Shown here piece after piece: positions 1 to 11,881 of a stretch of DNA of 64,000 nucleotides. The translations under genes and the position numbers were made by a program. Every line of letters begins with the position of its first letter. The stretch's first letter is position 1. The stretch spans positions 250,452,158 through 250,516,157 of the forward strand of contig NC_077234.1 of the NCBI RefSeq assembly GCF_027887165.1, written 5' to 3'. The notes beneath the pieces are model-generated. The model was given only the letters and a program-made list of their open reading frames with translations. It was not told where the DNA came from and did no database searches. Source of the DNA: Monodelphis domestica. Lineage: Eukaryota > Chordata > Mammalia > Didelphimorphia > Didelphidae.

Positions 1-600
1 AATTACCTTTTTATTGACTACTTTTTTTTGAGTATGTATAAAAATTCGGGTTATGAGAATTATAGGACAAAGGCTGATATGTTTTATTTTTACTATATCA
101 ATAGCAAAAGAAGAAAACAATGAGTTTGGAAATACTTCAATAGTAATATGTTGTACCATGGTAGATATTTCATTTTGTAAAACAGTAATCTATCTAAAAA
201 TAGGAGAACAATTTTATTTTCCTTCTTTTTGAAGGGAGAAATTTTATTTTTTGATAAATGAATGGAAAATTACCCTTTCACAGTATCTTTGATATGGAAT
301 AAATAGTGAAATTTAGCAGGAAATTCAGTGTTAACAAGATCTTGAAAGGTCCTTTTATATTATTTGTTGATTAAAAATGACCTACTATGTGCTAAAGTAC
401 GTATAAGACAAAAAGAAAATATACCCTGATTTTGAGGATTCTAAGTTTCACATCATTACTTTCTTCCACTAAATCTACCTTTCATCAAATCTTCCATTTT
501 CCTTTTCAGAACACCATTATCCCTTTAGGTTCCCTAAATTAGACTTATTCTGAACTCTTCTAACCCTACATATTCATTATTTTTTCAAGTCTTCTTAATT
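1..600. other. No gene seen; AT-rich sequence
   Basis: I see no open frame with coding character, no RNA gene and no repeat family that I can name. The sequence is very AT-rich with short homopolymer runs, as expected for old marsupial intergenic DNA. Confidence 0.6.
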
Positions 601-619
601 CTACCTTCGTGACACCTTA

Positions 620-940
620 TATCCTTCTGCTTCTCTGTATTCATATGTCCTAAACCCTTGTTCAGGCTTTCTTCATCCTTCATCTGAACAATGAAATAGT
701 CTTTCCACTGGGACAAGTCCCCCTGCTTCAAGTCCCTCTCCACTCCACTCCATCCTCCATAAACCTGCCAAAGTGATTTCCCTAAAGTATAGAGCTGGGG
801 ATATCACCTCCCAACTCAATAAACTCCAATGGCTCCTGGTTACCTCTAGAATCCAATATAAAATCCTCTGTTTGACATTTAAAGTTTCTCACAGCCTGGT
901 CCCTTCTTGTCCAGATTATTTATTGTCTCTTAATTGAACT
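620..940 (+). mobile_element. Old interspersed repeat fragment, class not determined
   Basis: The stretch around 800-930 has the wording of a very common mammalian/marsupial interspersed repeat: a block on cases of 'ataaactccaatggctcc', followed by 'aaaatcctctgtttg' and a 'cacagcctggtccc' block. I recognise the pattern but cannot name the family with confidence, and the strand is arbitrary. It is diverged, without target-site duplications that I can see, and holds no open frame. Confidence 0.4.
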
Positions 941-1049
941 CTCGGCTTCTGGTCTTTACCAACTCAAGGCAGTCCTTCATACTACTCCTGATTTCCTAAA
1001 GCATGGGACTATTTCATTATTCTACTAAAAGAATTCCTTTTAGGGGAGG

Positions 1050-1190
1050 ATTTCTTAATTTTTCTTTTGTGTCATGCACTCCTTTGGCCATCTGGTGAAG
1101 CCAATGATGCCTTTAAATGTATAAAATACATACAATTAAAAGGAAATCAGTTATATGGAAACATAGTTATCAAAATATTGAGGAGAAATA
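1050..1190. mobile_element. Possible old repeat fragment, class not determined
   Basis: The words 'gtgtcatgcactcctttgg' followed by 'tctggtgaagcc' and an AT-rich 'ataaaatacata' block resemble a widespread mammalian repeat motif. No boundaries, tail or duplication are visible. The call is by recognition only. Confidence 0.3.
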
Positions 1191-1199
1191 TGAAGACAG

Positions 1200-1625
1200 G
1201 TTGAAGAACTCGTGCTTTATAATAAAATACAAACTCTTTGGCATTTTAATTCTTTCACAATTTTTCTTTTCAGTCTTGTCTGTTACTTTCCTTCCTCTAA
1301 GAAATCCAAGATAACCATTTTCCCCTATCCCTAATCTATAAAACTCATTCTTTCATGCTCAAGCCTTTACCTATGCCCTCAATGCATTCCCTCCTTAGCA
1401 GGAGAAAGGTGAGCCTAGCCTCACCCGTTCATTAGAAGTCAGGTTCTCCAGGGCTGAACCTATTCTAGACCACATTCCTGGGTCCATAGGAGAGAAATCT
1501 CCTGGAGAAGGGATCTCAGCTCCTTTGGATCCAGCATTGGTTATTACTTGGGCTTGCCTGATCATTCTTTACCATATGTGGATGAATTTAAAAGCTTTTA
1601 AAAATTCTTTTAAGAAAGTCTCATA
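1200..1625 (+). repeat. Direct repeat, copy 1 (partner at 2630-3065)
   Basis: This segment aligns by eye, in the same orientation, with 2630-3065. Shared blocks in order are an 'ataataaaat..aaact..tttg' start, 'tataaaactcattc', 'ccataggagaaa', 'ttggatcca.cattggttatta', 'atcatt.ttt' and 'ttaaaagctttt'. Copy 1 has no AT microsatellite, whereas copy 2 does. It may be a pair of copies of one transposon (for example two LTRs) or an old local duplication. The intervening ~1 kb shows no recognisable internal coding sequence. Confidence 0.6.
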
Positions 1626-2629
1626 TAGTAAGTACATTTTCTGGTTCTTTTTGGAGGTTCAGAAATTTGACTGCTTTGTATCCTCTTACTAGTGGATCTT
1701 GGGAAACTACAGTATGCTACTCTCAGAGAAGGCCAGTCTCTTTGACTGAATTTATAGCTCCAGAAGACATGGAGTGATGAGGGAGGACAGAGAAATCTGC
1801 CTAACATGTCAGATTAACCCAGTGGCTGGGTGACATCACAATCAGATTATCCTCAGGTCACTTTTTTTAATAGAATAAGAACATATTTGAAAAGATCATT
1901 CTTAAACTACTAATTATTTTCAAATGACCATTTGTATTTGATTCTAAAAGTATGCAGAAGCATATAATTATAATGTATGACAGGCTGAACTGTTTTGCCT
2001 ATTACCATAAGGAGTAGAATTACCTATACTTGACTTCTTTTTAACTCCATTATTAACTTTCTCCATATTATTTAAATAACTGATTTCTTAAGGAAATCCT
2101 TTCCTGTAGTCATCCCTGTAGTGAGAAGACATCGAATAGAAGATGTCTTTACATGCCTTCACAATAGGTTTTTTCATGAGTAAAATAAAAGATTTGTTAG
2201 AGAGATATCTAAGAATATTTAGCTACTAACATTGATGGGAAGAAAAAAAAAACCCTAGAAAGATACTATTCCTTTCAAAGTAAGCTTCTTTCACCTCTAT
2301 GTGGCCTTGAGATATTGTTAAAATTTGTTTTGTTTTCATTTTTAAAAATCATATGGAGGAATTTTTCTTCCAGTGTCTTCTAGTAAAATTTTCTTGTCTG
2401 GGATTTCTTTAGTCACTTTGACTTGTAAAACTCTCCATTGCCCTTAGGGTAAGTTGAAAAAAAAGTTTGTGTGCATGTGTATGTATGTGTGTTTGTGTGT
2501 GTGCTTCTTTACCACATTCACATTTAAATTCCTTGAAAGATCTTCATTTTATTCCTCTTGGTATCTTTGAGTTACTTGGTACTATTCCCTTAACCTCCTC
2601 AGATTTTCAACTGTCAAAACAGATGTTGA
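1626..2629. other. Spacer between the two direct repeats; no gene seen
   Basis: No coding frame, RNA gene or nameable repeat. A short (TG)n-like stretch lies near 2465-2505. There is no sign of gag, pol or env-type protein sequence between the two flanking similar segments, which argues against a compact provirus. Confidence 0.5.
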
Positions 2630-3065
2630 GAGAATACTGAGACTAAGAATTCCTGTTCTATAATGAAATCTAAACTTCTTTGTTTATATATATATATATA
2701 TGCATATATATATATATATGTACTTCCCATCTTGTACTCTGAAGTTCAACAAACCCAATATTCCTGCTCATTCCTTGTATATAAAACTCATTCCTCGAAT
2801 TTCATGCTTTTATATGTCCCTGAGATTCACTTCTTCCTTAACTTGAGGAAAAGGAACCTAGTCTTGCTTTCATCAGAAGTCCGACTCCCCAGGGCCACAT
2901 TCACTTTTAGACAATGTGTCCATAGGAGAAAGCCCACTACTAAGGCAGGGACTGAGTGAAATGCCCTAGATTTGGATCCACCATTGGTTATTATTGTTAG
3001 TCTTCTTCAATCATTTTTTGGCATGGGGGGATACATTTAAAAGCTTTTTTTTTTTCTTTTAGGAA
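2630..3065 (+). repeat. Direct repeat, copy 2 (partner at 1200-1625)
   Basis: Same-orientation relative of 1200-1625, starting with a block close to 'ctataatgaaatctaaact' and running to a 'ttaaaagctttttt' block. It differs by a (TA)n expansion near 2685-2721 and by several small indels. Divergence is high, so the duplication or insertion is old. Confidence 0.6.
2685..2721. repeat. (TA)n microsatellite
   Basis: About 37 bases of alternating TA interrupted by one 'tgca'. It sits inside direct-repeat copy 2 and is absent from copy 1, so it arose or expanded after the two copies separated. Confidence 0.9.
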
Positions 3066-4650
3066 TGGCAGACAGCCCCTTAGAGCTGGGTGCTTAGAGA
3101 GATGTCTATTCTTAGGATGCAAAAGCATATACTGAGGCATTACTATCTAAATTGATAACTCACAAGCTCCCATTGATTTGTAACCTATTAACAATTAGTC
3201 ATGAAGCTCAGTTAACTCTTAGCAAAGGCATTTGCCCCCTCCTCAACTTTCCCCCCTCTCCCCTCCAATAAATCTGCATAATAACCTACTGCAAATACAC
3301 ACCGCCTTTGTAGGGAGAGTGGGCAAAAACTTACAGAATAGTGGTAGTAAAGCACATGGAGAGAACACATTTGGCTAACGATGCACAACTTTGAAACTAC
3401 AAGCCCTCGATGTCCCCTTTCATTTCATATATATCAGCTAGATGACTTTCTCAGCTGAACTTGATCCTCAAAGAATATGGCATTTGTGTTGCTGGGTCAA
3501 TGAAATGGACACCCTGGCATTGCTATTCAGGGGTCAGCTGGAGCCTCAGCTTCAATGTTAGCCTTCTAGTTACATTCTCAGATGAAATCTTTAGCTGGGT
3601 TTCTCCACCCTGAGGGGAGACTCCTAGGAATTTGGGTAACCTATCTGAATTTCCTCAATGATGAACAAAATCCTACCTTGTTCTATCCTCTCTAGCTGAA
3701 TGATTCTGAATCTGACATTATACAAACTTCATCCTTTTGTCCCTTCCTTATTCCCTTCATTCCCTTCAACTCAAGACTCCCTGCTAACTCCCTAAAATAT
3801 TTCATTCTAAAGCTACGCATCCCTTCCATTGTACTCTCTGGAATGCCTTGGTAACAAATTTGTTTTCAACTGTAAATTGTTTTTCCTAAAATGCAATAAA
3901 GTTGACAAATCTATTTCTATAGCTTAGACTATAACTAGACAATGAATATTTGCCCAACTATTCTATTACCAACTAGATCTGTGGTTCAGGAAAAACTTTT
4001 GTTTGTTTCTTTTTATTTGTCTTTTTAGCACTAAAGTTGTTTTAGTCTATTTATAGAACTGGCTGGGGGAAAAGTCAAGAGGCAAACCGTACACTCATTC
4101 ATTCTTTTTGTTCTTTATCTGGTGAAAAAAAAATGGTTTTTACTACATCCAAGAAATAGTGATCGACAAAATTTTAAAAAGAATTCTTGTCTTCGAAGGC
4201 CTTATACTCTTTTGGTGAGTTGCAATAAATAAATATATAGTACAATTTGAGGAAAGATTATTAACAATTAAGGGAATCAGGAAAACCTTATTAAGACAAG
4301 GATACCTGATTTTAGCTTTGAAATGAGCTAAAAATTCTGAAATGCAGAAGTAAAGGGAAATTATTTTAGGCATGTAGGAAATCCTGAGAATAGGAATAAA
4401 GCTGGGAGAGGGAATGGTGAAATTGTGTTTCAGTACACTGAAAAATTTTGGTTGTAATGAAGTCCACACAAAGGGAAACAATATGACATACCTTATTTAT
4501 CTTTTTATCTCCACTAGCTTCCTTGTGAATTGTATTTCTGTACCTTTGAAGGAGTTCTATCTCCTCCAAAGACTTTTCCTTTACTTCCTAACTACTATTG
4601 TCTTCCAATCTAAGACTTCCTTCTTTCCATTCTTTATTATGTATGTGCTG
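3066..4650. other. Low-copy-looking sequence, no gene seen
   Basis: I see no nameable repeat and no frame with coding character. The overlapping frames of about 110 codons around 4140-4750 lie on both strands over the same AT-rich bases, and neither resembles a known protein. They are best read as chance. Confidence 0.5.
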
Positions 4651-4654
4651 ATTT

Positions 4655-4793
4655 ATGTTTATTGTTTCCCCATTTGGAATGTGATTTTACTGAGATCAAC
4701 TCTTCTTTTTGTTTGTTTGCTCTTTCTTTCTCTTCCTATTGCTTAACACAATGTCTGGCATATAGTTTTTAACAAATGCTTGCTGATTGACTT
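4655..4793 (+). mobile_element. L2/MIR3-like 3' end fragment
   Basis: The bases near 4740-4793 read '...aacacaatgtctggcatata' followed by 'acaaatgcttgctgattgac'. This is the characteristic tail of L2 and L2-mobilised MIR3-type repeats (normally 'cctggcacatagtaggtgc' then 'aataaatgcttgttga'). Upstream 'ttttactgagatcaact' fits the position of the usual L2 word for 'aagctccttgagggcaggga'. It is strongly diverged. Confidence 0.6.
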
Positions 4794-4794
4794 A

Positions 4795-4985
4795 ATGATA
4801 GAACTGAAAGGGACTTGAGAGGCCATCTAGTCAAACTTTCTCATTTTAAATGTGAGGATAATAAATCTCAGAGGGGTTAAATGATTTCCCAAAGGTCACA
4901 CAGGTATTAAGTAGCAGAATAGTGACAAAAAATCAATATTTCCAAGTCTATTGATTTTTATACTATACCATGTCAAGATTTTCAT
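4795..4985 (+). mobile_element. MIR SINE
   Basis: Starts with a 'gaactgaaagggacttgagag' type head and carries the MIR core: 'ttttaaatgtgaggataa', 'tctcagaggggttaaatgat' and 'cccaaaggtcacacaggtat', then 'aagtagcagaata'. MIR is an old tRNA-derived SINE mobilised by L2. It lies immediately downstream of an L2-like tail. Confidence 0.8.
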
Positions 4986-5430
4986 TCTATGAGGTTAATT
5001 AGTTTCCTATAGTATTTATAGAAATTGGTCCTAGAAGATTTCTGATTCTGTCCATTTTTCCTCTTTTTAGATATCATTGTCGTCAACTAATTTTTAATAC
5101 TAACCAGACACTTGGATGTTATTTTCTATGGAAATTTCTTTGGCAACTCAGTCTGATTTTCCTCCTCTTCTTTGTTTATGTATTTCTTCCCAGTCACCTC
5201 TCCTTTTATTACTTGGTTTCTATCCTAACAGCTTTGAGAGAAGGCAAAAAGATTGATATATACCATTTTAATAGTTTAGAGTGGAACATAGCTTATGATC
5301 TCATGAACTATTCGGTTCACACACAAGAAATATAATAATTCCATAGAAGTATGCTTGTATCTTGGAAAAACTACAATAGAAAGATTACATAACAAATTAC
5401 TTTTGTTTTCTAGTTTTCAAAGAGTGAAAA
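4986..5430. other. No gene or nameable repeat seen
   Basis: AT-rich sequence without coding frames or recognised repeats. Confidence 0.5.
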
Positions 5431-5431
5431 C

Positions 5432-5654
5432 CATTGGGAGACAATGAGATGTGGAGAATAGATGGTTGGATTCAGGAAGATCTGGGATTCAGTTCACTTC
5501 CGGTATATTGGTTTAATCTCTCAGCACTCTAGTAAATTCTCTGACTAAAAAAACACTGACTTACAGAGGAATTACCCAGAGACAGATCAGCATCAGGGCA
5601 GAGTCCTAGAGAACAAAGTTTGCATAGCAATGAAATCACAGCTTTAAAAATGAA
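5432..5654 (+). mobile_element. THER1/MIR-like CORE-SINE, degenerate
   Basis: A tRNA-like head remnant ('agatggttggattcaggaag', 'tctgggattcagttc') is followed by a core remnant. The tail has 'cttacagaggaattacccag' and 'caatgaaatcacagc', which is how the marsupial THER1-type SINE ends. A second tail of the same kind is at 41890-42075. It directly precedes the 5' end of L1-A. Confidence 0.55.
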
Positions 5655-5655
5655 T

Positions 5656-6230
5656 GGTGGAACTTCTGGGTAAACATGGTGGCAGTCTAGATACAGGATT
5701 CTTCCTCTCTTCATCACCTACTGATACAGACTACCTCAAAAAGTCAAAAAAACCCAAATTCATATGAACAAAGGGACTTTACAGTAAGGTGCAACATTGA
5801 AGGTATGTGGGATCTGGGCATTTCCATACCATAAGGGGGCGAAAAAGCTTCAATGAAAACATGAGCTGATCCGCCCTCCCCCACCCCACCTACGGAGCCA
5901 GAGTCAGAGCCAGCTCATGTTAGAATCAGTGAATGAGGAAGGGGCATCTCTGGAGCAAGTGAGGGGCACCTCTGGGTCCTTGGCAGCTTACTGAGACCAC
6001 CGAGGACCTATCCCTGAGAGCAGTTAGACCTGAAGCCTCAACAGGCTGAGGAGCACAGATCATGGGCACTGGCAGGGAGATAGCATAGAGAGGGACAGCA
6101 AACAGCGGAAGCTGCAGAGACTCGAGAGTTGGCCTGAGCCAAAATCCTTGCTCCTTAACTCCATACATAGAAAGCCTGCCCATCTCACTCAGAATTCTAA
6201 CTGTAAAGAGAAGGAAAAACCACCACAGTA
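5656..6230 (+). promoter_or_regulatory. L1-A 5' UTR (former internal promoter region)
   Basis: About 575 bases between the inferred L1 start and the ORF1 ATG. It is richer in G and C than the surroundings (for example around 5870-6060). In L1 elements this part holds the internal RNA polymerase II promoter. No specific factor site is claimed, and the element is dead. Confidence 0.6.
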
Positions 6231-7256
6231 ATGACAAACAGTGCCCAGAAACAACAGCTTCCCAAAACCAAGAAAAACAAGAAGAAGGGGTTGATCCTGG
6301 ATAATTTTTACAGAGGAAAAACCCAGGCTACAGAGGAAATAGAAGAGGAAATACAAATAAATGCACCCAAATCTTCCCAAAAAAAGGGAAATTGTCCACA
6401 AGCTCTTGAAGAATTTAAATTGCAGCATATCAAAAAGATGGAAGCCTTCTGGCAAGAAAAGTGGGAAATAGTTCAAAAAGAAAATAACAGTTTAAAGGAC
6501 AAGAACTCCCATTTGGAGAAACAGCTGGAAGCCCACAAAAAGCAGGATAGACCAAACTTATAAGGAAAACTAGTCCTTAAAGACCAGAATTAGGCATTTG
6601 GAAGCCAATGATCTTGCAAAACAGCAAGAATTAATAAAGCAAAGTCAAAAGACTGACAAAATAGAAGAAAACATAAAGTATCTCACTGAAAAGATGACAT
6701 ATCATGAAAACAGCACGAAGAGACAATTTGAGAATCATTAGTCTACCTGAAAACCCAGAAATAAACAGAAATCTTGACATCATACTAAAAGAAATTATCC
6801 AACAAAACTGCCCTAATGTTCTTGAAAAAGAGGTGGGGGGGGCAAAATAGACATATAAAGAGTTCATAAAACATCCCCTACACTAAATCCTCAAAAGATA
6901 ACCCCCGGGAATGTAATTGCCAAATTCAAGAGCTTCCTAGCTAAGGAGAAAATTTTACAATAAGACAAAAAGAGACAATTCAAATATCAAGGAGCACCAA
7001 TCAGGATAACATAGGATCTGGCAGCTTCTACACTAAAGGATGAGAAGGCTTGGAATATGATATTCAGAAGGGTAAGCGAATTGCATCTTCAATCAAGGAT
7101 CACCTATCCATCAAAACTGACTATATACTTCCAGGGGAAAGTATGGGCATTCAACAAAATAGAAGATTTCTAAGTATTAGTAAAGAAAAGACCAGAACTA
7201 AGTGGAAGGTTTGATATCCAAACACAAACATCAAGAGAAACATGTAAAGGTAAATA
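6231..7256 (+). pseudogene. L1-A ORF1 remnant (RNA-binding chaperone)
   Basis: The L1 ORF1 protein is a trimeric nucleic-acid chaperone that coats L1 RNA. The first 110 codons (6231-6563) are open and show a basic, lysine-rich N-terminus followed by a Glu/Lys/Gln-rich heptad-like coiled coil. After the stop at 6561-6563 the frame is broken repeatedly. In pieces I still read 'GLPENPE' (near 6745), then 'LAASTLKDEKAWNMIF' and 'RITYPSKL', which match the conserved C-terminal domain order of ORF1p (usual words 'TLQARREW' and 'RISYPAKL'). The end is approximate. Human ORF1p is 338 residues and the span here fits that size. Confidence 0.85.
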
Positions 7257-7934
7257 AGAAAGAGAGGGAAAAGGGGAAAAGGTTTTTTATTCAAACCTTC
7301 TTCTTTAAGGGCTTCAATAAGATCAAGTTATTTATATTAGTATATGGGGGAAAATGTTATTTGTAACTATCAAAAATTATATTCACTATTATAGTAATTA
7401 GAGGAGTCATTCATAGAAAGAGATTAGGATAATAAGTGCTATAAGATGATAAACAAAAAAAAAAAGAAAAGGGGAGGGTGGAATAAAAGGTAGCACCAAG
7501 AGATACTTGAAGAAATAAAATAAATAGGATAATCTTTTTCACACAAAGATACACAAGGCAAGGGGAGGGGAAGAATACTCTTATAAGAAGGAGAGGAAGA
7601 GTGTGCTAAAAGGTAATACTTAAACCTTACTCTCAGTGAAATCAATTCTGAGAGGGAAGAGCATCTAGATCCATTAGGGTCTTGAATTCTATCTTATACT
7701 ACAAGGAAAGTGAGAAGGGAAAACAAAGGCAGGTAGGGGGAAGGAGTACAAAAAATCAGGGAAAAGGGGGTGGGGAACTTAACAGACCCTAAAAAGTAAG
7801 AAGGGAACAAAAAGGGAAGGGGCTGAAAGTTGAGCTTATTAAGGTTGGGGATTAGGGGGATAGTTTAAAAGAAAACCACTGGTTTAAAAGGACATAGCAA
7901 AAGAAAAAGGACAGAACTAGGAGAGGATATCAAA
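7257..7934 (+). other. L1-A inter-ORF spacer, long and purine-rich
   Basis: About 0.68 kb separate the ORF1 end from the ORF2 ATG. The sense strand is strongly A/G-biased, with runs such as 'gaaagagagggaaaagggg' near 7258 and 'aaggggaggggaagaat' near 7559. No long frame is open. Human and mouse L1 have spacers of only tens of bases. A matching pyrimidine-rich stretch (sense purine-rich) lies in the inverted L1-F at 60545-61357, so the spacer belongs to the family and is not a private insertion. Confidence 0.7.
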
Positions 7935-10900
7935 ATGCTGGGGAATACACAAGTGGTAATCATAACTTTGAACGTGAATGGGATGAACTCACTCATAAAA
8001 TGAAAAAAAAAATGGGGAAGAGATTAGAAGCCAAATCCTACCATATATTGTCTGCAAGAAACACACTTGAGGCAGGTAGACACTCACAAATTAGAATTAA
8101 AGGTTGGAGCAAACCTATTGGGGCTCAACTGATAGAAAGAAGGCAGGAATTGCAATCATGATATCTGACAAAGCCAAAGTAAAAATGGATCTGATTAAAA
8201 GGAATAGGGAAGGTAACTACATCCTTATAAAAGGCAGTATAGACAATGAGGAAATATAAGTAATCAACATATATGCACCAAATGACATAGCATCCAAATT
8301 GCTAAAGGAGAAAGTAGAGGAACTGAAGGAGGAAATACATAGTAAAACTATACTAGGGAGACCTGAACTTACCACTATCAAAATGTAGATAAATCAAATA
8401 AAAAAATAAATAAGAAATAGGTAAGAGAAGTGAATTAAATCTGAGAAAAATTAGAGTTAGTAGATATGTGGCGAAAAATAAATAGGGGCAAAAAAGGAAT
8501 ACATCTTTTTAGCAGCACATGGTACATACACAAATATTGACCATGGACTAGGGCATAAAACATTGCAAAACAAGTGAAAAAGAGCAGAAATAATAAATGC
8601 AACCTTTTCAGATCATAATGCATTAAAAATAATAATCAGTAAGGATACATGGAGAGGCAAATCAAAAATTAATTGGAAATTAAATAATATGATTCTCTAG
8701 AATTGATTAAAGAAAAAATCATAGAAACAATAATTCCATTGAAGAAAATAACAATGATGAGACATCCTTTCAAAATCTATGGGATGCAGCCAAAGCTATA
8801 CTCATGGGGAAATTTATATCTGTGAGTTCATATATTAACAAATTAGGGAGGGCATAGGACAATGAATTGGACATGCAAATCAAAAAACTTGAAAGCAAAC
8901 AAATCAAAAATCCCCAGATGAAAACTAAATAAAAGATCCTAAAAATTAAGGTAGAAATTAATAAAATTGAAAGTGAAAGAACTACTGAATGAATAAATAA
9001 GACTAGAAACTGGTATTTTGAAAAAAACAAACAAAATAGACAAAGTACTGGTCAATCTAATAAAAAAAAGGAAAAAAAGAAAACCAAATTAATAGTATCA
9101 TAGATGAAAAGGGAGACCTCACCTCCAATGAAGAGGAAACTAAGGCAATCATTTAAGACTATTTTGCCCAATAATATGGCAACAAATATGGCAGTCTAGG
9201 TGATATGGATGAATATTTACAAAAATATAAATTGCCTAGATTAACAGAAGAAGAAATAGAATTCGTAAATTATCCCATATGAGAAAAAGAAATTGAACAA
9301 ACCATCAAAGAACTCCCTAAGAAAAAATCCCCAGGCCCTAATGGATTCACAAGTGAACTCTATCAAGCATTCAAAGAACAGCTAATCACAATATTATACA
9401 AACTACTTGACATAATAAGCAAAGAGGGAGTTCTACCAAATTCCTTTTATGACACAAATATGGTACTGATTACCAAGCCAGGCAGGTCAAAAACAGAGAA
9501 GGAAAACTATAGAACAATCTCCTTAATGAATATAGATGCAAAAATCTTAAATAGAATACTAGCAAAAAGACTCCAGAAAATCATCACAAAGGTTATTCCT
9601 TATGATAAAGGTGGGACTTATACCAGGAATGCAAGGATGGTTCAATGTTAGGAAAACCATCCACATAATTGACCATAGCAACAAGCAAACCAACAAAAAC
9701 CACATAATTATCTCAATAGATGCAGAAAAAGCCTTTGACAAAATACAACATTCATTCCTATAGGAAACATTAGAAAGTATAGGAATAGAAAGTCCTTTCT
9801 ATAAAATAATAAACAGCATATATCTAAAACCATTAGCAAATATCACCTGCAAAGGGGATAAAATAGAAGCCTTCCCAATAAGATCAGGAGTTAAACAAGG
9901 ATGACCATTATCACCTCCATTATGTAACATTGTACGAGAAACACTAGCAGTAGCAATTAGAGAAGAAAAAGAAATTGAAGGTATTAAAATAGGCAATGAG
10001 GAGACCAAGCTATCCTTCTTTGCAGAAGATATGGTGGTCTACTTAAAGAATCCTAGAGAAGAAACTGAAAAGCTAGTGGAAATAATCAACAACTTTAACA
10101 AAGTTGCAGGACACAAAATAAACCCATATAAGTTATCAGCATTTCTATATATCTCCACACATCTCAGCAGCAAGAAGTAGAAAGAGAAATTCCATTTAAA
10201 AATCACCCTAGACAGTATAAAATACTTGGGAATCTATCTGTGGAGACAAATACAGGAACGATATGAACACAACTACAAAACACTCTCCACACAACTAAAA
10301 CTAGATTTGAGCAATTGGAAAAACATTAACTGCTCATGGGTAGGACGAGCCAATATAATAAAAATGACCATCCTACCCAAACTTATTTATCTATTTAGTG
10401 CCATACCCTTTGAACTTCCAAAAAATTTTTTTACTGATTTAGAAAAAACCATAACAAAGTTCATTTGGAAGAACAAAGGATCAAAGATATCCAGGGAAAT
10501 AATGAAAAAAAAAATAGAAAGGAAGGGGGCCTTATAGTCCTAGATCTCAAACTATACTATAAAGCAGTGGTCATCAAAGCAATATGGTACTGGCTAAGAG
10601 ACAGAAAGGAGGATCAGTGGAATAGACTCAGGGTAAGTGACATCAGCAAGACAGTATATGATAAACCCAAAGATCCCAGCTTTTGGGACAAAAATCCACT
10701 ATTCGATAAAAACTGCTGGGAAAATTGGAAGACAGTGTGGGAGAGACAAGGAATAGATCAACACCTCACACCCTACACCAAGATAAATTCAAAATGGGTG
10801 AATTACTTGAACATAAAGAAGGAAACTTTAAATAAATTAGGCAAACAGAATAGTATACATGTCAGATCTTTGGGAAGGGAAAGATTTTAAAACTAAGCAA

Positions 10901-11881
10901 GACTTAGAAAGAGTCACAAAATGTAAAATAAATAATTTTGACTACATCAAATTAAAAAGTTTTTGTACAAAGTAAACCAATGTAACCAAAATCAGAAGGG
11001 AAGCACCAAATTGGGAAACAATCTTCATAAAAACCTCTGACAAAGGTTTAATTACTCAAATTTATAAAGAGCTAAATCAATTGTACAAAAAAATCAAGCC
11101 ATTCCCCAATTGATAAATGGGCAAGGGACATGGATAGGCAGTTTTCAGATAAAGAAATCAAAACTATTAACAAGCACATGAAGAAGTGTTCTAAATCTCT
11201 TATAATCAGAGAGATGCAAATCAAAACACCTCTGAGGTAAGCAGATTGGCTAACATGACAGCAGAGGAAAGTAATGAATGCTGGAGGGGATGTGGCAAAG
11301 TCGGGACATTAATGCATTGCTGGTGGAGTTGTGAATTGATCCAACTATTCTGGAGGGAAATTTAGAGCCCAAAGGGCACTAAAAAACTGTCTGCCCTTTG
11401 AGCCAGCCATAGCACTGCTGGGTTTGTACCCCATAGAAATAATAAGGAAAAATATATGTACAAGAACATTCATAGCTGCGCTCTTTGTGGTGGCAAAAAA
11501 TTGGAAAATGAGGGGCTGCCCTTCAATTGGGGAATGGCTGAACACATTGTGGTATCTGTTGGTGATGGAATACTATTGGGCTCAAAAGAATAATAAAGTG
11601 GAGGAATTCCATGGAGACTGGAATGACCTCCAGGAAGTGATGCAGAGCGAGAGGAGCAGAACCAGGAGAACCTTGTACACAGAGACTGGCCCAGTGTGGT
11701 ACAATCAAACGCAATGGACTTCTCCATTAGTGTCAATACAATGTCCCTGAACAATCTGCAGGGATCTAGGAGAAAAAACACTATCCATAAGCAGAGGACA
11801 AACTGTGGGAGGAGAAACACCGAGGAAAAGCAACTGCCTGACTACAGGGGTGGAGGGGATAGGACTGAGGAGAGACTCTAA
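7935..11881 (+). pseudogene. L1-A ORF2 remnant (endonuclease-reverse transcriptase)
   Basis: ORF2p nicks target DNA and reverse-transcribes L1 RNA onto it. The frame from ATG 7935 reads 'LNVNG' (7968-7982), the usual endonuclease start, but stops at 8001-8003. Farther on, in shifted frames, come 'CLQETHL' (about 8049-8069) and 'IYAPN' (8271-8285). RT motifs include 'MNIDAKILN' (about 9527), 'QG-stop-PLSP' (9896-9913, a TGA where Cys is usual) and 'FAED' (10019-10030) where the catalytic motif is FADD, so the second aspartate position is Glu. The C-terminal Cys/His motif CWRGC...H-CWWSC is intact at 11279-11333. About 16 bases present in L1-B near 12724 are missing near 11239. The length fits the usual ~1,275 residues. 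Confidence 0.9.

Noticed and set aside
1200..3065. Provirus bounded by two LTRs
   Set aside because: The similar segments are close enough, but the ~1 kb between them shows no retroviral coding remains, primer site or polypurine tract.
4143..4746. Overlapping frames of 110-112 codons on both strands
   Set aside because: Mutually overlapping, AT-rich hydrophobic-looking translations without known motifs; chance.
10465..10890. 141-codon frame as a host gene
   Set aside because: It is part of L1-A ORF2 and matches the other L1 copies in this window.
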